This document shows positions 7,661-16,485 of a stretch of 64,000 bases of DNA, one piece after another. The notes beneath the pieces were generated by a model that saw only the letters and a list, made by a program, of their open reading frames with translations, was not told where the DNA came from and did no database searches. Numbering within the stretch: the stretch's first letter is position 1; the number at the start of each line of letters is the position of its first letter. The translations under genes and the position numbers were made by a program. This stretch comes from an uncultured Gammaproteobacteria bacterium (lineage in GTDB: Bacteria; Pseudomonadota; Gammaproteobacteria; DRLM01): positions 1-64,000 of the forward strand of contig CAMYKQ010000040.1 in NCBI GenBank assembly GCA_947259075.1. The letters are read 5' to 3'.

Positions 7661-9589
7661 ATGTGCGGTATTGTTGGCATCTTTAATACGCGCGGCGCCA
7701 GCCCGGTGGACCGGGCCTTGTTGCACAAGATGAACGAAAGCCAGTTTCATCGCGGTCCCGACGAAGGCGGTTTGCATCATGAGCCGGGCGTGGGCTTCGG
7801 TCACCGGCGTTTGTCCATCATCGATCTCTCCAGCGGCCAGCAGCCGCTGTTCAACGAAGATCACTCGGTGGTGGTGGTGTTCAACGGTGAGATCTACAAT
7901 TTTCAAGATTTGATGGCGGAGTTGAGCGCGGCGGGTCATGTGTTCCGCACCCATTGCGACACTGAAGTGATCGTCCATGCCTGGGAAGAATGGGGTGAGG
8001 CTTGCGTCGAGCGCATGCGCGGCATGTTCGCCTTCGCCGTGTGGGACCGAAATCGCCAAACCCTGTTTCTCGCCCGCGACCGCTTGGGCGTCAAACCTTT
8101 TTACTACGCGCTCTTGCCCGACGGCCAATTCATCTTCAGCTCGGAGCTGAAGGCGTTGATGGTCCATCCCGGGTTGAAACGCACGATGGACCCGCGCGCG
8201 GTGGAGGATTATTTCGCCTACGGTTACGTGCCCGAACCCAAGACGATTTATGCCGCCGCGCATAAACTGCCACCGGCCCACACCCTGACGCTGCGTTGGG
8301 GCGCGGCCTTTCCCGCGCCGCGGGCGTATTGGGATATCCCCTTCAAAGCGCTGCCCGCGATGGACGAACGGGAAACGCAGGAAGAATTGATCGCGCGCTT
8401 GCGTGAGGCGGTAAAAATCCGACTGATCTCCGAGGTGCCCTTGGGTGCGTTTCTCTCCGGTGGGGTCGATTCCAGCGCGGTGGTGGCGATGATGTCGCAG
8501 GTCAGCGAAGGCGCGGTGAATACCTGCTCGATTTCCTTCGGCGATCCGGCCTTCAACGAGGCGAAATTCGCCGCGATGGTGGCGGAGCGTTACAAGACCC
8601 ATCACTACGTCGACCAAGTAGAGTCCGATGATTTCGATCTCATCGACACCTTGGCCGGCGTCTACGACGAACCTTACGCCGACAGCTCCGCGCTGCCGAC
8701 GTATCGCGTCTGCCAGCTGGCGCGTAAACATGTGACCGTGGTGTTGTCGGGCGATGGCGGCGATGAAAACCTGGCGGGTTACCGGCGTTATCGCTGGCAT
8801 TTGTATGAATCGCGCATGCGTGGTCTCTTGCCCCTGGGCTTGCGGCGGCCGGCCTTCGGTTTGTTGGGCAGGCTGTACCCGAAGGCCGATTGGGCGCCGA
8901 AGGTCTTGCGCGCCAAGACCACCTTCGAGGCCTTGGCGCGCGATGACGTGGAAGGCTATTTTCACGGCGTCTCGGTGATGAGCGATGCCATGCGCGGGCG
9001 TTTGTTCAGCGATGAATTTCGCCGTTCATTGCAAGGCTATCGCGCCATCGAGGTGATGCGCGGCCACGCCGAGAATGCGCCGGAGCACCCCTTGTCGCGG
9101 GTGCAATACCTCGATATGAAAACCTATCTGGTGGGCGACATCCTCACCAAGGTCGACCGCGCCAGCATGGCCCATGCGCTCGAAGTGCGCGAACCGCTGC
9201 TGGATCACAAACTCATGGAGTGGTGGTCGGGCTTGGCGCCCGATATGAAGCTGCGCGGCACCGAGGGCAAATATATTTTCAAGAAGGCGCTGGAGCCTTA
9301 TCTGCCGCACGATGTGTTGTATCGGCCCAAGATGGGTTTCTCCGTACCGCTGGCGGCGTGGTTCCGCGGCCCGCTGCGCCAGCGTGTGCGCGACGCGGTG
9401 CTGGGCGATACGCTGGCGCAGACCGGCATTTTTGACCAAGCCTATCTACACGAGATGGTGGATCAACATCAGTCCGGCCGCCGTGATTACAGCGCGTCCT
9501 TGTGGACGGTGGTGATGTTCGAGGCGTTTTTACGGCGTCAGGGCCCAAGCGACGCAACGGTCCGTACTGTTCAAGGCGCGGTCTTTTGA
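7661..9589 (+). CDS. XrtA-associated asparagine synthase-like amidotransferase
   Basis: A 642-residue class II glutamine amidotransferase with a C-terminal AMP-forming synthetase domain. Cys2 of MCGIVGIF is the expected glutaminase nucleophile; RGPDEGG and LFLARDRLGVKPFYY follow in the N-terminal domain, and the ATP pyrophosphatase loop is LSGGVDSSAVV. In XrtA loci this family probably amidates a sugar acid or another EPS component rather than making asparagine; that role is inferred from context. It is the last gene of the core operon. Its 3' end overlaps the convergent gene at 9571-10488 by 19 bp, so no room exists for a dedicated terminator. Confidence 0.93.
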   Translation: MCGIVGIFNTRGASPVDRALLHKMNESQFHRGPDEGGLHHEPGVGFGHRRLSIIDLSSGQQPLFNEDHSVVVVFNGEIYNFQDLMAELSAAGHVFRTHCDTEVIVHAWEEWGEACVERMRGMFAFAVWDRNRQTLFLARDRLGVKPFYYALLPDGQFIFSSELKALMVHPGLKRTMDPRAVEDYFAYGYVPEPKTIYAAAHKLPPAHTLTLRWGAAFPAPRAYWDIPFKALPAMDERETQEELIARLREAVKIRLISEVPLGAFLSGGVDSSAVVAMMSQVSEGAVNTCSISFGDPAFNEAKFAAMVAERYKTHHYVDQVESDDFDLIDTLAGVYDEPYADSSALPTYRVCQLARKHVTVVLSGDGGDENLAGYRRYRWHLYESRMRGLLPLGLRRPAFGLLGRLYPKADWAPKVLRAKTTFEALARDDVEGYFHGVSVMSDAMRGRLFSDEFRRSLQGYRAIEVMRGHAENAPEHPLSRVQYLDMKTYLVGDILTKVDRASMAHALEVREPLLDHKLMEWWSGLAPDMKLRGTEGKYIFKKALEPYLPHDVLYRPKMGFSVPLAAWFRGPLRQRVRDAVLGDTLAQTGIFDQAYLHEMVDQHQSGRRDYSASLWTVVMFEAFLRRQGPSDATVRTVQGAVF

Positions 9590-10488
9590 AGCTCGGCGAT
9601 GGCGGTGCGGCCAAGCTGGGCGTAGGTGCCATCGTGAAAGCGATGAGTGCCGATGAAATGCAAAAACGCCGATTGCGTATAATCCAGTTTGGGATTAAAG
9701 AAGGCGTAACGCGGCTGCGGCAGTACCAAACCGTTCGGGCTATTGGCGACGGCGAAATTGGAGCTGACTTGTTCGCTGCCCCACTCCTGCCATTTATCCG
9801 CGCCCAACAGTGTACTCATGGTTTGCGAAAAGGCTTCTACTTGTGCGCGGCTGCAAGCGCCGCGGCCGAAACCAGCGAAGCCCGAGTTGCCACGCACGTA
9901 GCGCTGGCCTTCTTTGTTAGGCGCGCGGGCGAGGGCGCGCTCGGCGAAGACTTGCACATGTTGAGCATCGGGCAGGTGGCGCTGAATGAATTCGCTGGCC
10001 TCATCGAAACTGACGATTTCACGTCCAGTGGGGGTGCCCAGAGTGAAGCTGCGATTCTCGGCGATGCATTGGCGGATATCGGCGATATCGGTGAGGGTCA
10101 TGGTGTCAGCGTCGAGCTGAATGACGTAGGCATCCCGAGACAGGTCGAGTATGTGCAGCAGACGTTCCCATGTGCCGCCACGCGGGCAGGGTCCTGTATT
10201 AATTGCGCTGATCGGACGTATTTCCACACCGGGTATTTGCTGCTGGAGCAGGGCTTGGTCGACGTTGTCGAGCGAGCCGTCGTTCAATACCACGACCCGG
10301 CCTGGGGTAAGATAGCGCGCGAAAGTTTTCAGGGCGAGCAAGTACATTAAGATATCGGTGTGCCGCAGTTGGCTGACCAACGTGAGCGCTTGCGCCGTAT
10401 CACAATGCACGGGAGGGCAGACCGCGATATCGCGAACGGCATGGTTGAACTGGGCTACGCGCAGGCGCCGCCGGATGGCCTCAAGCAT
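9571..10488 (-). CDS. Putative GT-A-fold glycosyltransferase, family not recognised
   Basis: A 305-residue protein on the strand opposite the EPS operons. Residues QLDADTMTL around position 125 resemble the DxD metal and nucleotide-sugar site of GT-A transferases, preceded by a VVVLNDGSLD segment that fits a nucleotide-binding strand. The N-terminal block CPPVHCDTAQALTLVSQL has the look of GT-A enzymes that start with a displaced first strand. No signal peptide or membrane segment is seen. It starts at ATG 10488, about 107 bp from the divergent sulfotransferase, and ends inside the asparagine synthase gene. The plus-strand ORF at 9502-10350 covers the same DNA but lacks recognisable motifs. 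Substrate unknown; function as an EPS glycosyltransferase is an inference. Confidence 0.7.
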   Translation of the reverse strand: MLEAIRRRLRVAQFNHAVRDIAVCPPVHCDTAQALTLVSQLRHTDILMYLLALKTFARYLTPGRVVVLNDGSLDNVDQALLQQQIPGVEIRPISAINTGPCPRGGTWERLLHILDLSRDAYVIQLDADTMTLTDIADIRQCIAENRSFTLGTPTGREIVSFDEASEFIQRHLPDAQHVQVFAERALARAPNKEGQRYVRGNSGFAGFGRGACSRAQVEAFSQTMSTLLGADKWQEWGSEQVSSNFAVANSPNGLVLPQPRYAFFNPKLDYTQSAFLHFIGTHRFHDGTYAQLGRTAIAELQKTAP

Positions 10489-10595
10489 GGAGTACCTCGT
10501 TTGTGTCGTCAGCTACGAATTGGCGCTCATTATAACCGCACACCAGGAGTGATTGCTTGTGTGGCGTAAAAATTACCGAGGAGGATAATTAGATC

Positions 10596-11333
10596 ATGTT
10601 ATTCGCTATTGGCCGGAGTTTGCTGCGACGTTATGTTGAAGCCCGGTTTGAAAGATGTCCCATTATTCTCGGCGGGTGTCCACGGTCAGGCACCACCTTG
10701 CTGTTGTCGGTGTTGGGTAGCCATTCGCGTATCTACAGTATTGGGCAAGAGACGGCAACGCTGTACCCGCGCATCCGTCCCCTGTGGTTATTGAAATGGC
10801 TGTTGCTAGAGGATAAGTTTCACCTTCGCCGCATCCCCGCCGGTAAAAGACGTTTTTGTGAAAAAACCCCGGGAAATTTGCGCCATACCGAACGGATTAT
10901 CGATTTATTCGCAGGCCGCTTGAAGGTCATCAACATGTTTCGTGACGGCCGTGACGTTATTACCTCCAGACACCCGCTCGACCCGCAGAAGTATTGGGTC
11001 AGCATTGAAACTTGGGTCAATGATGTGCGGTACGGTTTGCATGTCGCCACCGATGAGCATGTGCATACTATTAAGTACGAGGATCTTGTGGCCACGCCCG
11101 AGTCTGTATTGCGGGGTATTTGTGAGTTTATAGGCGAAGAATTCGAAAGCGCCATGCTTGAGCACCACAAACATACCAATGTGGCTGAGAATCTGGCCTG
11201 GTTCACTGGGGCGCAGCAAATACACAAAGCCTCGGTCAGAAAGTGGGAGAAGCCTGAGCACCAGGCCCGCCTCGCGGAGTTTATGGCCCATCCAGAAGCG
11301 GTAGCCCTGTCCCGGCAGCTTGGGTATCTTTAA
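10596..11333 (+). CDS. Sulfotransferase family protein
   Basis: A 245-residue PAPS-dependent sulfotransferase-like protein. The 5'-phosphosulfate loop is GGCPRSGTTLLLSVL near residue 25, and the 3'-phosphate-binding segment is MFRDGRDVITSRHP. It probably sulfates a sugar of the exopolysaccharide or its carrier in the cytoplasm; that is inferred from the surrounding glycosyltransferases. A good purine-rich ribosome site (GAGGAGG) lies about 10 bp before ATG 10596. The G+C content is visibly lower than in the flanking GT genes, suggesting separate acquisition. It precedes a GT4 gene by 13 bp in the same direction. Confidence 0.87.
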   Translation: MLFAIGRSLLRRYVEARFERCPIILGGCPRSGTTLLLSVLGSHSRIYSIGQETATLYPRIRPLWLLKWLLLEDKFHLRRIPAGKRRFCEKTPGNLRHTERIIDLFAGRLKVINMFRDGRDVITSRHPLDPQKYWVSIETWVNDVRYGLHVATDEHVHTIKYEDLVATPESVLRGICEFIGEEFESAMLEHHKHTNVAENLAWFTGAQQIHKASVRKWEKPEHQARLAEFMAHPEAVALSRQLGYL

Positions 11334-11346
11334 AAGGGCTTAATAA

Positions 11347-12585
11347 ATGAGAGTTTTACACATTTTCGACCACTCCATCCCCCTGCACAGCGGCTACACC
11401 TTCCGCAGCCGCGCGATCCTGCGCGAGCAGCGCGCCCTGGGCTGGGAGACGGAGCATGTCACCGGCGCCAAGCACGCCCAGGAGCTGGCGCGCCAGGACA
11501 AGGCCGCGCCTTCCGAAGAAGTCGTCGACGGCCTGCATTTTTTCCGCGCGCCATTGCCGCAAGGCGTCATGGCCGGTTTACCGGTGCTGGATCAACTGGC
11601 GGTGGTGAATGGTTTGGCCGCGCGCCTGGCGGAGATTATTCCGGTGGCGCAGCCCGATGTCTTGCATGCCCACTCGCCGGCCTTGAACGGTTTGGCCGCG
11701 TTACGCGCCGCCAAGCGATTCAAACTGCCGCTGGTCTACGAGGTGCGGGCATTTTGGGAAGACGCGGCGGTGGATCATGGTACGTGCCGCGAGGGTGATA
11801 TGCGTTACCGCGCCACCCGCGCCTTGGAGACGCATGTGTTGAAACGCGCCGATGCGCTCACCTGCATTTGCGAGGGCTTGCGCGGAGATATCGCGGCGCG
11901 CGGTATCCCCGCCGACAAAATCACGGTGATTCCCAACGCGGTGGACATCGAACAGTTTCAAGTGGGAGGCGAACCCGACGCGGCGCTGGCGCAAGAGTTA
12001 GGTTTGAACGGTAAATTGGTGCTGGGTTTCATCGGCTCGTTTTACGCCTATGAAGGTCTGTCGCTGTTGCTCGAAGCCTTGCCGCGGCTGTTGCCGCGGC
12101 TGCCGGAGACGCGGGTGCTCTTGGTCGGTGGAGGTAAAGAAGAGCCGGCCTTGCGGCAACAGGCGCAGGATTTGGGCGTGGCCGACAAGGTGGTGTTCAC
12201 CGGGCGCGTGCCGCACGCCGAGGTGCAACGTTATTACGATTTGGTGGACATGCTGGTCTATCCGCGTTTGGCGATGCGGCTCACTAATTTGGTCACACCC
12301 TTGAAACCGCTGGAGGCCATGGCGCAAGGGCGGCTGGTGGTGGCGTCGGACGTCGGCGGCCATCGCGAGTTGATCCGCGACGGCGAAACCGGTTGTTTGT
12401 TTCGCGCGGGCGATGCGCAACACCTCGCCGACACGGTGACGCGATTGCTGGCGGCGCGTCACTTGTGGCCGGCGTTGCGCGCCGCGGCGCGGCACTTCGT
12501 CGAACAAGAACGCAATTGGCGCGTAAGTGTCGCGCGCTATCAATCCGTGTATCAGGCCCTCACCGCGGCGGGGCGTGAGGCATGA
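11347..12585 (+). CDS. GT4 glycosyltransferase, exosortase A-associated (Daro_2409-like)
   Basis: A 412-residue GT-B transferase. The N-terminal block HIFDHSIPLHSGYTFRSRAI is the hallmark I associate with the exosortase A-linked GT4 family named after Daro_2409. Later motifs include VIPNAVDIEQF, VLGFIGSFYAYEGL and the donor-site region VTPLKPLEAMAQGRLVVASDVGG. It has no signal peptide and should act on cytoplasmic, lipid-linked intermediates. Its stop overlaps the start of the next glycosyltransferase by 4 bp (ATGA), so the two are translationally coupled and probably act on consecutive linkages. Confidence 0.9.
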   Translation: MRVLHIFDHSIPLHSGYTFRSRAILREQRALGWETEHVTGAKHAQELARQDKAAPSEEVVDGLHFFRAPLPQGVMAGLPVLDQLAVVNGLAARLAEIIPVAQPDVLHAHSPALNGLAALRAAKRFKLPLVYEVRAFWEDAAVDHGTCREGDMRYRATRALETHVLKRADALTCICEGLRGDIAARGIPADKITVIPNAVDIEQFQVGGEPDAALAQELGLNGKLVLGFIGSFYAYEGLSLLLEALPRLLPRLPETRVLLVGGGKEEPALRQQAQDLGVADKVVFTGRVPHAEVQRYYDLVDMLVYPRLAMRLTNLVTPLKPLEAMAQGRLVVASDVGGHRELIRDGETGCLFRAGDAQHLADTVTRLLAARHLWPALRAAARHFVEQERNWRVSVARYQSVYQALTAAGREA

Positions 12586-13814
12586 GTGAGCGGCGCCCGC
12601 GCTTGCTGGTGTACTCCAGTTTGTTTCCCCATCCCGGCCAGCCGAATGCGGGCGTGTTCATTCGCGAGCGCATGTTCCGCGTCGGCCGCGAGTTGCCGCT
12701 GGTGGTGGTGGCGCCGCAGCCGTGGTTTCCCTTGCAGGGTTTGCTGCGGCTTTTCCGGCCGCATTTCCGCCCGCCCGCGCCGCGGCATGAAGTGCAGCAG
12801 GGTGTCGATGTGTATCACCCGCGTTTTTTTTCCGTGCCGGGTATTTTGAAATCCTTCGATGGTTTTTTTATGGCCTTGGGCAGTTTTACTTTGCTGCGGC
12901 GTTTACGCCGTGAAACCGGCTTCGATATCATCGACGCTCACTTCGCCTACCCCGACGGGTACGCAGCCTGCCTGTTGAGCAAGTGGTTAAATGTCTCCTT
13001 CACCATCACCTTGCGCGGCACCGAAACGCGGCACGCTAAAATCCCCGCATTCCGTCAACGCATGTTGCTGGCGATGCGGCGCGCGGCACGGGTGTTCGCG
13101 GTGGCCGAGGCGCTGAAACGCGTCGCCGTCGATTTGGGCGTGGCGGAATCGCAGGTGCGCGTGGTGGGTAATGGCGTGGACACTCAGATCTTTTATCCCG
13201 AAGCGAAGGCGGCGGCGCGTGCCGCGCTGGGTCTGCCCGCGGACGCGCGGGTATTGATTACGGTGGGTGGATTGGTGGAGCGTAAAGGGTTTCATCGCGT
13301 CATCGAATTGCTGCCGCGGCTGCGGCAAACCTTTCCCAAATTGCATTATGTCATCGTCGGCGGCGCCAGCGCGGAGGGGGATATGGGCGCGCAGCTCAAA
13401 CGCCAAACCGCTGAATTGGGGCTGACGGATTGCGTGCATTTTTTGGGGCCGCTGCCCGCGGCGCGTTTGCGAGGGCCGCTGAGCGCGGCGGACGTGTTCG
13501 TGTTGCCCACGCGCAATGAAGGCTGGGCCAATGTGATCTTGGAGGCGATGGCCTGCGGCCTGCCGGTGGTGACCACCGACGTGGGCGGCAATCGCGAAGT
13601 GGTGTGCCGCCCGGAATTGGGCGCGGTGCTGCCCTTCGGCGAGCGCGAGGCACTGTATACCGCCTTGAGCGACGCGCTCAAGCGGGATTGGCCGTGGGAC
13701 GCCATAATAGAATACGCCCGCGCCAATGGCTGGGAATTGCGCGTCGCCGATTTGGTTGGCGAGTTCAGCGCCATTCACCGCGCGCTTGGGCGGGAGAGCG
13801 CCGCGTATGGCTGA
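12582..13814 (+). CDS. GT4 glycosyltransferase
   Basis: A 410-residue GT-B enzyme: N-terminal YSSLFPHPGQPNAGVFIRER (acceptor side), central VVGNGVDTQIFYP and LITVGGLVERKGFH, and the GT4 donor motif RNEGWANVILEAMACGLP. PDGYAACLLSKWL in the first half fits the group of GT4 enzymes beginning with a Phe-Pro-His-Pro motif. It starts inside the previous gene (ATGA overlap) and overlaps the following CapK-like gene by 8 bp. Donor and linkage are unknown. The compact coupling with the Daro_2409-like transferase upstream suggests a shared step in repeat-unit assembly. Confidence 0.9.
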   Translation: MSERRPRLLVYSSLFPHPGQPNAGVFIRERMFRVGRELPLVVVAPQPWFPLQGLLRLFRPHFRPPAPRHEVQQGVDVYHPRFFSVPGILKSFDGFFMALGSFTLLRRLRRETGFDIIDAHFAYPDGYAACLLSKWLNVSFTITLRGTETRHAKIPAFRQRMLLAMRRAARVFAVAEALKRVAVDLGVAESQVRVVGNGVDTQIFYPEAKAAARAALGLPADARVLITVGGLVERKGFHRVIELLPRLRQTFPKLHYVIVGGASAEGDMGAQLKRQTAELGLTDCVHFLGPLPAARLRGPLSAADVFVLPTRNEGWANVILEAMACGLPVVTTDVGGNREVVCRPELGAVLPFGEREALYTALSDALKRDWPWDAIIEYARANGWELRVADLVGEFSAIHRALGRESAAYG

Positions 13815-15168
13815 TTTTTACACCCGCTGTATTTCAAGTCTGTTGTTCCCCTTGCAGGAGCGCCTCAAGGGGCACGACACGGTGCGCGTGCACAATGAAT
13901 TGGAACAGAGTCAGTGGTGGCCGGCTGAGCGCATTGCGCAATTTCAGTTGCAGCGTTTGCAGCGTTTACTCGGCCTCGCAGCGCGGCATGTGCCTTATTA
14001 TCGGGACTTGTTCCAGCGCTTGGATTTTCGCCCCGAAGAGTTGAGCTCGGCCGCGGATTTGGCGCGCCTGCCTTTGTTGAATAAAGCGGAGATCCGCGCC
14101 CATGGCGAGGCGATGAAATCCACTCAGGCGCGCGGTTTGGCGCGCTTCAATACCGGCGGTTCCAGCGGTGAGCCGCTGATTTTTTGGATAGGCAAGGAGC
14201 GGGTGAGTCACGACGTGGCCGCCAAATGGCGCGCGACGCGCTGGTGGGGCGTGGATATCGGCGATCCGGAGATCGTGGTGTGGGGCTCGCCGGTGGAGCT
14301 GGGCGCGCAGGACCGTCTGCGCGGCCTGCGCGATAAATTGATGCGCACGCACTTGCTGCCGGCTTTCGAGATGTCGCCGGCGCGCTTGGATGAGTTCGTC
14401 GCGCGGATCCGCGCGCTGAGGCCGCGCATGTTGTTTGGTTATCCCTCCTCTTTGGCCTTGATCGCCCGGCACGCGCGCGAGCGCGGCGTGGCGCTGGATG
14501 ATCTTGGAATCAAGGTGGCCTTCGTCACCGCCGAGCGTTTGTACGAGGCCCAGCGCGCGGACATCGCGCAGGTGTTCGGCTGCCCGGTGGCCAATGGCTA
14601 TGGCGGGCGCGACGCCGGTTTCATCGCCCATCAGTGCCCGGCGGGCGGCATGCACCTCACCGCCGAGGACATCATCGTCGAGATCGTCGATGAGCAAGGG
14701 CAGGCCGTGGCGGCGGGACAGGCGGGCGAGGTGGTGGTGACGCATCTGGCGACGGCGGATTTTCCCTTCATCCGCTATCGCACCGGCGATGTGGCGAGTT
14801 TGGATGACGCTGTCTGTGCATGCGGGCGCGGCCTGCCTTTGCTGAAAGAGATACACGGGCGTACCACCGATTTCATCATCGCCGCCGATGGCACGGTGAT
14901 GCACGGTCTGGCCTTGATTTACGTGGTGCGCGATGTGCCCGGGGTGGCGAATTTCAAGATCATTCAAGAAGACCGATTGCGTACTCGTGTGCAATTGGTG
15001 ACGGGCGCGGGCTTCGCCGATGAGTCCCTGGCCGCGATTCGCGCGGGGATGACGCAACGTTTAGGCGAGGGTGTTGAAATCGTGGTGGAACGGGTGGCGG
15101 ACATTCCGCGCGAGCGTTCCGGTAAACACCGTTACGTGGTGAGTCGCGTGGCTCCCAGTGCACAGTAG
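13807..15168 (+). CDS. CapK-like phenylacetate-CoA ligase family protein
   Basis: An adenylate-forming enzyme homologue of 453 residues. The AMP-binding loop is FNTGGSSGEPLIFW, followed by an Ala/Asp-rich core with NGYGGRDAGFIAHQCPAGG and FIRYRTGDVA, then a typical small C-terminal domain ending PRERSGKHRYV. CapK-type members occur in capsule and EPS loci, where they are suspected of activating an acyl or amino acid group for transfer to sugars; the substrate here is unknown. ATG 13807 (MADFYTRC) is preferred over the track start at 13726, which lies within the previous glycosyltransferase; the resulting overlap is 8 bp. The ligase-like membrane gene follows after 12 bp. Confidence 0.88.
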   Translation: MADFYTRCISSLLFPLQERLKGHDTVRVHNELEQSQWWPAERIAQFQLQRLQRLLGLAARHVPYYRDLFQRLDFRPEELSSAADLARLPLLNKAEIRAHGEAMKSTQARGLARFNTGGSSGEPLIFWIGKERVSHDVAAKWRATRWWGVDIGDPEIVVWGSPVELGAQDRLRGLRDKLMRTHLLPAFEMSPARLDEFVARIRALRPRMLFGYPSSLALIARHARERGVALDDLGIKVAFVTAERLYEAQRADIAQVFGCPVANGYGGRDAGFIAHQCPAGGMHLTAEDIIVEIVDEQGQAVAAGQAGEVVVTHLATADFPFIRYRTGDVASLDDAVCACGRGLPLLKEIHGRTTDFIIAADGTVMHGLALIYVVRDVPGVANFKIIQEDRLRTRVQLVTGAGFADESLAAIRAGMTQRLGEGVEIVVERVADIPRERSGKHRYVVSRVAPSAQ

Positions 15169-15180
15169 GAAGCGGCAGGC

Positions 15181-16485
15181 ATGAGAGACCTAATTGTCTT
15201 GATAGTCGTGATGGGTGCAGTGCCGATGATGCTCGCGCGCCCTCACATAGGCATTTATATGTGGTCGTGGATAGGTTATATGAATCCACACCGCTTGGCC
15301 TGGGGGTTCGCCTCCACATTTCCCTTTGCCTTCGTGATCGCCATCGTGACCTTGGTTGGATATCTGTTTTCCAAAGAACCCAAACGCCTGCCTTGGACTC
15401 GCGAGTCTACCCTCTTGGCGATTTTCGTTGTTTGGATGTTTGTCACCACCTTGGTTGCTTTGAACCCAGACGCGGCTTGGCAGCAGTGGGATAAGATTTG
15501 GAAAATCCAGTTGATGACACTGTTTACCATTCTACTGATGTTGAAAAAGGAACGGATTCAAGGATTGATTTGGGTTATGGCCGGTTCACTGGCGTTTTAT
15601 GGAGTGAAGGGCGGTATCTTCACTGTTCTTACTGGCGGAAATTACCGCGTATGGGGGCCGCCTGGTACCTTCATTGGCGGTAATAATGAAATTGCCTTGG
15701 CGCTGATTATGGCCATTCCTCTTTTACGTTATTTGCAAATAACGGTGGAGAAACGTTGGCAGAAAATGGGCCTCGGAGTGATTATGGTCTTGTGCCTGAT
15801 ATCGGTTGTGGGCACCTATTCGCGAGGGGCCTTGCTTGCCTTGGCCGCCATGGGTTTGTTTTTGGTCTGGAAAAGCCGCAAGCGCATGCCCTTGTTAATA
15901 GGTCTGTTGATTATCGTGCCCGTAGTGGTGCTGATGATGCCTAGCAAGTGGATGGAGCGCATGCAAAGCATCGATGGTTTTCAAGAAGACGCGTCGGCGC
16001 AGGGACGACTAAATTCCTGGGCCTTTGCTTTCAATCTTGCTAAGGATCGTCCTTTAACAGGCGGTGGTTTCGAGACCTTCACACCACGCTGGTTTGCGGT
16101 GTACGCGCCCAACCCTCAAGATGTGCATGATGCGCACAGTATTTATTTTGAAGTGTTGGGTGAGCAAGGCTTCGTGGGCCTGAGTTTTTTCCTGCTGCTG
16201 GGCTGGATGACTTGGCGCAGTGGCGCGTGGATCGTTAAGCACGCCAGGGAGGCCCCTGATACTCAGTGGATGGCCGATCTCGCGCGTATGCTGCAAGTTA
16301 GCATCGTAGGTTATGCGGTCGGCGGTGCATTCTTAGGCTTGGCTTACTTTGACTTCTACTATCACCTGATTGCGGTGGTGGTGTTACTTAAAGTGATGTT
16401 GCAAGACCACCTTAAAGAAAAAGAGGCGGCGCCTGATCGCGCGCCGACGGTGGTCAGCCGAGCAGCTGGGCGCGCGTTAACTTAG
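15181..16485 (+). CDS. O-antigen ligase-like membrane protein, exosortase A-associated
   Basis: A polytopic inner-membrane protein of 434 residues with roughly ten hydrophobic segments. The N-terminus (LARPHIGIYMWSWIGYMNPH) and the periplasmic loop DAHSIYFEVLGEQGFVGLSFF match the putative O-glycosylation ligase family seen in XrtA loci, part of the Wzy/WaaL superfamily. Such proteins transfer lipid-linked glycans to an acceptor in the periplasm; whether the acceptor here is protein or another glycan is unknown. The gene is visibly lower in G+C than its upstream neighbours (24 G+C in the 60-base line at 15481, against 41 at 14221). Its stop overlaps the convergent asparagine synthase gene by 4 bp. 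Confidence 0.88.
   Translation: MRDLIVLIVVMGAVPMMLARPHIGIYMWSWIGYMNPHRLAWGFASTFPFAFVIAIVTLVGYLFSKEPKRLPWTRESTLLAIFVVWMFVTTLVALNPDAAWQQWDKIWKIQLMTLFTILLMLKKERIQGLIWVMAGSLAFYGVKGGIFTVLTGGNYRVWGPPGTFIGGNNEIALALIMAIPLLRYLQITVEKRWQKMGLGVIMVLCLISVVGTYSRGALLALAAMGLFLVWKSRKRMPLLIGLLIIVPVVVLMMPSKWMERMQSIDGFQEDASAQGRLNSWAFAFNLAKDRPLTGGGFETFTPRWFAVYAPNPQDVHDAHSIYFEVLGEQGFVGLSFFLLLGWMTWRSGAWIVKHAREAPDTQWMADLARMLQVSIVGYAVGGAFLGLAYFDFYYHLIAVVVLLKVMLQDHLKEKEAAPDRAPTVVSRAAGRALT

Noticed and set aside
7520-8965. 481-residue minus-strand ORF
   Set aside because: It is a shadow of the asparagine synthase gene in GC-rich DNA, with His/Arg/Gln-rich sequence typical of antisense frames.
9502-10350. 282-residue plus-strand ORF opposite the putative glycosyltransferase
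   Set aside because: It starts inside the asparagine synthase gene and lacks motifs; the minus-strand reading has a DxD motif, an ATG start and a sensible length.
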